This document shows positions 24,463 to 28,082 of a DNA stretch of 28,082 nt, piece by piece (position 1 is the stretch's first letter; each line of letters begins with the position of its first letter). The notes below the pieces were generated by a model. That model was not told the origin of the DNA and made no database searches. It saw only the letters and a program-made list of their open reading frames with translations. The stretch comes from Parapedobacter lycopersici_A (GTDB lineage: Bacteria > Bacteroidota > Bacteroidia > Sphingobacteriales > Sphingobacteriaceae), in contig NZ_JBEBRB010000032.1 in assembly GCF_040395035.1 (NCBI RefSeq), forward strand, positions 1 to 28,082, read 5' to 3'. The translations under genes were made by a program, and so were the position numbers.

Positions 24463-26751
24463 ATGAAAATCATATTTACTTTGTTATTGACACTGGCCGG
24501 TATATTCAATATTTACGGACAGGAAGTAACCAAGGTCGACCGGCCGCTCGATTATGTCAATCCATTGATGGGTACCCAATCTGTTCACAGCTTGTCCAAT
24601 GGCAACACATATCCGGCTATTGCTCGGCCGTGGGGGATGAATTTTTGGTCGCCTCAAACGGGGAAAATGGGCGATGGGTGGATGTATACATATACCGCTG
24701 AACGCATACGCGGATTCAAACAGACACACCAGCCATCTCCTTGGATGAATGATTATGGCCAGTTTTCCATTATGCCCATTACCGGCGAGCCTACTTTCGA
24801 CGAAAATGAACGTGCGAGCTGGTTTTCCCACAAAGCCGAGATTGCCCAACCCCATTACTATCGTGTTTATTTGGCAGACCATGATGTTACTGCGGAAATT
24901 ACACCTACCGAAAGAGCAGCCCGGTTCCGCTTTACGTTTCCACAGACCGATAGTGCATTTGTAGTTATTGATGCGTTTGATAAAGGTTCATACGTAAAAA
25001 TCATCCCCGCGGAAAACAAGGTCATTGGTTATACGACCCGCAACAGTGGCGGCGTTCCGGATAATTTCCGTAATTATTTTGTCTTGGTATTCGACAGGCC
25101 TTTTACTGGACTGAACACTTTTGCTGATTCGGTTCTGGTAGATGGCAGGCTGGAGATGCAGGCCGACCACGTTGGAGCAATCCTTGGTTTCCGGATTGCG
25201 AACCGTGGGGATCAGGTACAAGTGAAAGTAGCGTCATCTTTCATCAGCCATGAACAGGCCGAATTAAATCTGCGGGAAATTGGCGATAAGAATTTTGAAG
25301 CGGTCAGGCAGGAAGGAGCGGACCGCTGGAACGCCGAACTGGGTAAGGTGCGGGTCGCTGGGGGAACAATCGATCAGGTGCGCACGTTTTATTCCTGTTT
25401 ATACCGGACTATCCTGTTCCCCCGCATGTTCTACGAGTATGATGCGGATGGGAATGTGATCCACTATAGCCCGTATAATGGACAGGTTTTACCGGGATTC
25501 CTATTTACCGACACCGGTTTTTGGGATACTTTTAGGGCGTTATTCCCCCTTTTGAATCTCGTTTATCCCGAAGTTAATCAAAGAATACAGGCTGGGTTGG
25601 TTAATGCTTATCAGGAGGGGGGATGGCTTCCCGAATGGGCAAGTCCGGGTTACCGGGATGTGATGGTTGGCAATAACTCAGCTGCGGTGGTGGCTGATGC
25701 GTACATCAAGGGTATACGGGGCTACGCAATTGAAACGTTGTATGAAGCATTACTGAAAGGGAGCAATGAAGCTGGCCCGCTTCCGGCCGTGGGCCGCGCT
25801 GGTGCTGCGTATTATACCAAGCTGGGATACGTACCTTATGATGTAGGTATCAACGAAAATGCGGCACGTACACTGGAATATGCTTATGATGATTTTGCAA
25901 TTTATCAGCTGGCCAAGACATTGGGGCGTCCCGCTGCGGAAATTGACCGTTATCGCCAGCGAAGCTTCAACTATCGAAACCTCTTCGATCCTCAAAGCGG
26001 ATTAATGCGTGGGAAGAACCAGGATGGGAGCTTCCAGCAACCTTTCAATCCGTTCAAATGGGGCGATGCATTCACCGAGGGAAATAGCTGGCACTACTCG
26101 TGGTCAGTATTCCACGACGTAGCTGGACTAGCGAAGCTGATGGGAGGAAACGAGGCTTTTGTACGTAAACTTGATTCGGTGTTTACTTTACCACCCGTGT
26201 TTGATCACAGCTACTATGGGTTTACTATCCATGAGATCAGGGAAATGCAAATAGCCAATATGGGCCAATATGCACATGGAAATCAACCAATCCAGCATAT
26301 GATCTACTTGTACAATTATGCCGGCGTACCCTGGAAGACACAATATTGGGTGCGGGAAACAATGAACAGGATGTATCTGCCTACGCCGGATGGTTATTGC
26401 GGAGACGAGGACAACGGACAAACTTCGGCGTGGTATGTTTTTTCGGCTCTCGGTTTTTATCCGGTTACTCCGGCGACGGATGAATATGTGCTTGGAGCCC
26501 CACTATTTAAAAAAGTGACAATTGAACTTGAAGGAGTTAAAATACTTGAAATTAATGCGGTAAACAATGATGATTCCCATCGTTATGTCAAATCATTAAG
26601 GCTTAATGGTATTGATTACAGTAAAAGCTACCTCAGGCACGGTGATCTGATTAATGGCGCTGTACTTGATTTTAATATGGCCGAAGTGCCAAATACCTCA
26701 CGGGGTACGCGACCGGAAGATGTTCCATATTCATTAAGCCTGGAAGAATGA
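24463..26751 (+). CDS. GH92 family alpha-mannosidase-like glycoside hydrolase
   Basis: 762-residue secreted enzyme of glycoside hydrolase family 92, calcium-dependent exo-alpha-mannosidases active on N-glycans and yeast-type mannans. A signal peptide (about 1-20, no lipobox) precedes the N-terminal beta-sandwich (DYVNPLMGT, YPAIARPWGMNFWSPQTG, THQPSPWMNDYG) and the (alpha/alpha)6 domain (FTDTGFWDTFRALFP, GWLPEWASPGYRDVMVGNNSA). The pair of acidic residues that activates water is present as D648 and D650 in CGDEDNGQTSAWY. At the position of the usual N-E-P acid motif the protein has N-Q-P (N607-Q608-P609 in HGNQPIQHMIYLYNYAG), so the expected catalytic Glu is Gln, which may change the leaving group it accepts. 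It stands alone, without a polysaccharide-utilisation locus around it. Confidence 0.93.
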   Translation: MKIIFTLLLTLAGIFNIYGQEVTKVDRPLDYVNPLMGTQSVHSLSNGNTYPAIARPWGMNFWSPQTGKMGDGWMYTYTAERIRGFKQTHQPSPWMNDYGQFSIMPITGEPTFDENERASWFSHKAEIAQPHYYRVYLADHDVTAEITPTERAARFRFTFPQTDSAFVVIDAFDKGSYVKIIPAENKVIGYTTRNSGGVPDNFRNYFVLVFDRPFTGLNTFADSVLVDGRLEMQADHVGAILGFRIANRGDQVQVKVASSFISHEQAELNLREIGDKNFEAVRQEGADRWNAELGKVRVAGGTIDQVRTFYSCLYRTILFPRMFYEYDADGNVIHYSPYNGQVLPGFLFTDTGFWDTFRALFPLLNLVYPEVNQRIQAGLVNAYQEGGWLPEWASPGYRDVMVGNNSAAVVADAYIKGIRGYAIETLYEALLKGSNEAGPLPAVGRAGAAYYTKLGYVPYDVGINENAARTLEYAYDDFAIYQLAKTLGRPAAEIDRYRQRSFNYRNLFDPQSGLMRGKNQDGSFQQPFNPFKWGDAFTEGNSWHYSWSVFHDVAGLAKLMGGNEAFVRKLDSVFTLPPVFDHSYYGFTIHEIREMQIANMGQYAHGNQPIQHMIYLYNYAGVPWKTQYWVRETMNRMYLPTPDGYCGDEDNGQTSAWYVFSALGFYPVTPATDEYVLGAPLFKKVTIELEGVKILEINAVNNDDSHRYVKSLRLNGIDYSKSYLRHGDLINGAVLDFNMAEVPNTSRGTRPEDVPYSLSLEE

Positions 26752-26861
26752 CCTAATCTTGCCATCTTCAGGCGCTATGATGCTATTTAAGCTATAGATC
26801 TGTTTTAAGTTCTTTTTTACTGTTTTTTTATTGAAAAATAATGCGGAGTTTTTTTTGGCAT

Positions 26862-26869
26862 TAAGTTCG
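26862..26869 (+). promoter_or_regulatory. Possible -7 element for the OmpA-family gene
   Basis: TAAGTTCG fits TAnnTTCG. No TTG lies at the proper distance, though a TTG sits at 26831-26833, 28 nt upstream. The leader would contain AAAGGAAC ahead of the ATG at 26905. Confidence 0.35.
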
Positions 26870-26904
26870 CATAGCTATAGGGTAGCAAAAGAAAGGAACA
26901 AACT

Positions 26905-27894
26905 ATGAAACGGATTTCCATATACGCCGGAATGGTAGCCATGGGCACCTTCCTGTTTTTAACAAGCTGCGTAAGCAACAAAAAGTACCAGTCGTTACAG
27001 ACCAGTTACGAAGAGATGCGCGCAAAAGAACAAGAAACAAGTAAGCGGTATCAGGAGGCACAGCAACAACTGTCGTCGACCAATACGCGTGTCAGCAGTC
27101 TTGAGGATCAGATTGCTGCTGAACGGAAAAACCTCGCTGCCTTACAGGATGCACTTGATAAATGCCTCACGTCATCTAATCAGGGCAACGTCAATATTTC
27201 CAAACTGGTAGATGAAATCAATGCATCGAACCGTTACATACAGCATTTGGTAAATACAAAGAATAAGAGTGACTCGCTGAATATGGTATTGACCAACAGG
27301 CTCACCAGATCATTGAGCCGCGAGGAAATGCAGGATGTGGACGTACAGGTATTGAAAGGTGTGGTTTATATTTCGCTTTCTGACAACATGTTATATAAGT
27401 CAGGAAGTTATGAAATATCCAGCCGGGCTGGAGAAACACTCAGCAAAATAGCCAAAATTATTATGGACTATAGTGATTATGAGGTGCTCGTGGAAGGTAA
27501 TACCGACAATGTACCTATTTCCCAACGGAATATCCGCAATAACTGGGACCTGAGTGTACTGCGGGGCTCATCTGTCGTGCAGGCGCTGCAAAACGATTAC
27601 GGTGTAGACCCCAAGCGACTTACTGCAGCTGGCCGCGGCGAATATAATCCGATAGCCAGTAACGATACGGAAAGCGGCAAAACTCGGAATCGCCGTACTC
27701 AGATTATCATTACGCCAAAACTTGACCAGTTTATGGAGTTGATCGACAAGGCTCCTGAAAACAACGGAGCGACAGCCCCCGAAATTACAGCGCCGGCAAC
27801 AACTGATACTGTAGCTTCGGAACAGCAGCAGGAAACTCCTCCGAGGGAATATGAAGTAATTCCGTTTACGCCAGAACCTTCAAGCCCCCAATAA
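26905..27894 (+). CDS. OmpA-family peptidoglycan-binding lipoprotein
   Basis: 329-residue lipoprotein with signal peptide and lipobox (FLTSC, C22), a coiled-coil stalk (about 24-90, KYQSLQTSYEEM onward), a linker, and an OmpA/MotB C-terminal domain (about 145-270) that binds diaminopimelate of peptidoglycan. The binding signatures are present: VEGNTDNVPI with the conserved Asp, NNWDLSVLRGSSVVQAL, and TRNRRTQIII with the conserved Arg. A Pro/Thr/Glu-rich tail of about 55 residues follows, with no membrane segment. Its likely role is to tie the outer membrane to the wall, as Pal and related proteins do. It appears to be a single gene with its own promoter. Confidence 0.92.
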   Translation: MKRISIYAGMVAMGTFLFLTSCVSNKKYQSLQTSYEEMRAKEQETSKRYQEAQQQLSSTNTRVSSLEDQIAAERKNLAALQDALDKCLTSSNQGNVNISKLVDEINASNRYIQHLVNTKNKSDSLNMVLTNRLTRSLSREEMQDVDVQVLKGVVYISLSDNMLYKSGSYEISSRAGETLSKIAKIIMDYSDYEVLVEGNTDNVPISQRNIRNNWDLSVLRGSSVVQALQNDYGVDPKRLTAAGRGEYNPIASNDTESGKTRNRRTQIIITPKLDQFMELIDKAPENNGATAPEITAPATTDTVASEQQQETPPREYEVIPFTPEPSSPQ

Positions 27895-27937
27895 AAGGCA
27901 GCGTGGCGTGACATGCCGGTATCCGGAATATTAATCC

Positions 27938-27945
27938 TAATTTTG
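27938..27945 (+). promoter_or_regulatory. -7 element abutting the MgtC-family start
   Basis: TAATTTTG is a full TAnnTTTG match ending 4 nt before the ATG at 27950. Transcription would begin at or next to the start codon. I see no TTG at the -33 position. Confidence 0.35.
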
Positions 27946-27949
27946 GGTG

Positions 27950-28082
27950 ATGATTTCCGAAACTGAAATACTGGCCCGTTTGGCGCTGGCCGCATTGCTC
28001 GGCGCGGTAATCGGACTGGAACGGGAACGAAAGGACTGGGTGGCCGGACTGCGTACACACATGATGGTCTGTCTTGGCGCTG
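27950..28082 (+). CDS. MgtC/SapB family membrane protein (N-terminal part, cut by window edge)
   Basis: The first 44 residues of a protein that continues past the right edge. The sequence gives a short polar start (MISETE), a hydrophobic helix (ILARLALAALLGAVIGLE) and the family signature ERERKDWVAGLRTHMMVCLGA, characteristic of the MgtC/SapB family of inner-membrane proteins, which are linked to magnesium limitation and other stress in various bacteria. The Arg-Glu pairs and GLRTHM are family landmarks. The start at 27950 is the only ATG that gives a normal N-terminus. Its -7 element lies immediately upstream. Confidence 0.85.
   Translation, partial: MISETEILARLALAALLGAVIGLERERKDWVAGLRTHMMVCLGA

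Noticed and set aside
26790..26880. Repeated AGCTATAG in the gap before the OmpA-family gene
   Set aside because: Two 8-bp copies (26790-26797 and 26873-26880) in AT-rich DNA are within chance expectation, and neither is placed convincingly against the promoter.

Overview
The window reads as an ordinary stretch of chromosome from a Bacteroidota bacterium, most likely of the Sphingobacteriaceae. I base this on the MurF-alanine racemase fusion, a TonB-dependent receptor paired with a DUF4249 lipoprotein, DUF1080 and GH92 proteins, many N-terminal carboxypeptidase-regulatory-like domains on outer-membrane receptors, and repeated matches to the Bacteroidota promoter (TTG, about 19-21 nt, then TAnnTTTG or TAnnTTCG). 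Base composition is close to half GC, which within this family would fit a Parapedobacter-like genome; the genus is a guess from memory. I see no insertion sequence, integrase, phage gene, CRISPR array or rRNA. No gap without a gene exceeds 300 bases. The largest, 20504-20679 and 26752-26904, hold a terminator plus a promoter and a promoter respectively.

Layout. 1-74: a well-formed promoter pointing left out of the window. 75-3731: recX diverges from the murF/alr fusion, which is followed by a DUF502 membrane protein. 3694-8337: a minus-strand run read from right to left of cysteine desulfurase, polysaccharide pyruvyl transferase-like protein, PG_1098-type SAM methyltransferase and LLM flavin oxidoreductase, with gaps of 32, 7 and 42 nt, so probably one operon. 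8468-11935: OsmC peroxidase, tRNA-Thr(CGU) with its own promoter and terminator, OxyR with both redox cysteines, and a ClC channel with CBS domains. 11978-16587: a DUF1080 lipoprotein diverging from a TonB receptor/DUF4249 pair, then a convergent NodB-type deacetylase. 16645-19380: TolC and a membrane-fusion adaptor, closed by a terminator with no pump gene. 19460-20503: a small CX4C protein of uncertain family and a ferritin. 20680-24371: a 907-residue outer-membrane receptor-like protein joined by a 1-nt overlap to a quinone oxidoreductase. 24463-28082: a GH92 mannosidase, an OmpA-type lipoprotein and the start of an MgtC-family protein.

Functional themes are envelope work (peptidoglycan precursor synthesis, OmpA, TolC, outer-membrane receptors, deacetylase), peroxide and iron handling (OsmC, OxyR, ferritin) and glycan use (DUF1080, GH92). 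I found no convincing undescribed multi-gene system. The points most worth a second look are a GH92 enzyme with Gln in place of the usual acid Glu, two genes that appear to start with TTG, a LysR-type palindrome sitting on the oxyR start, possible leaderless starts, and the unusual partners inside the desulfurase operon and the receptor/oxidoreductase pair.
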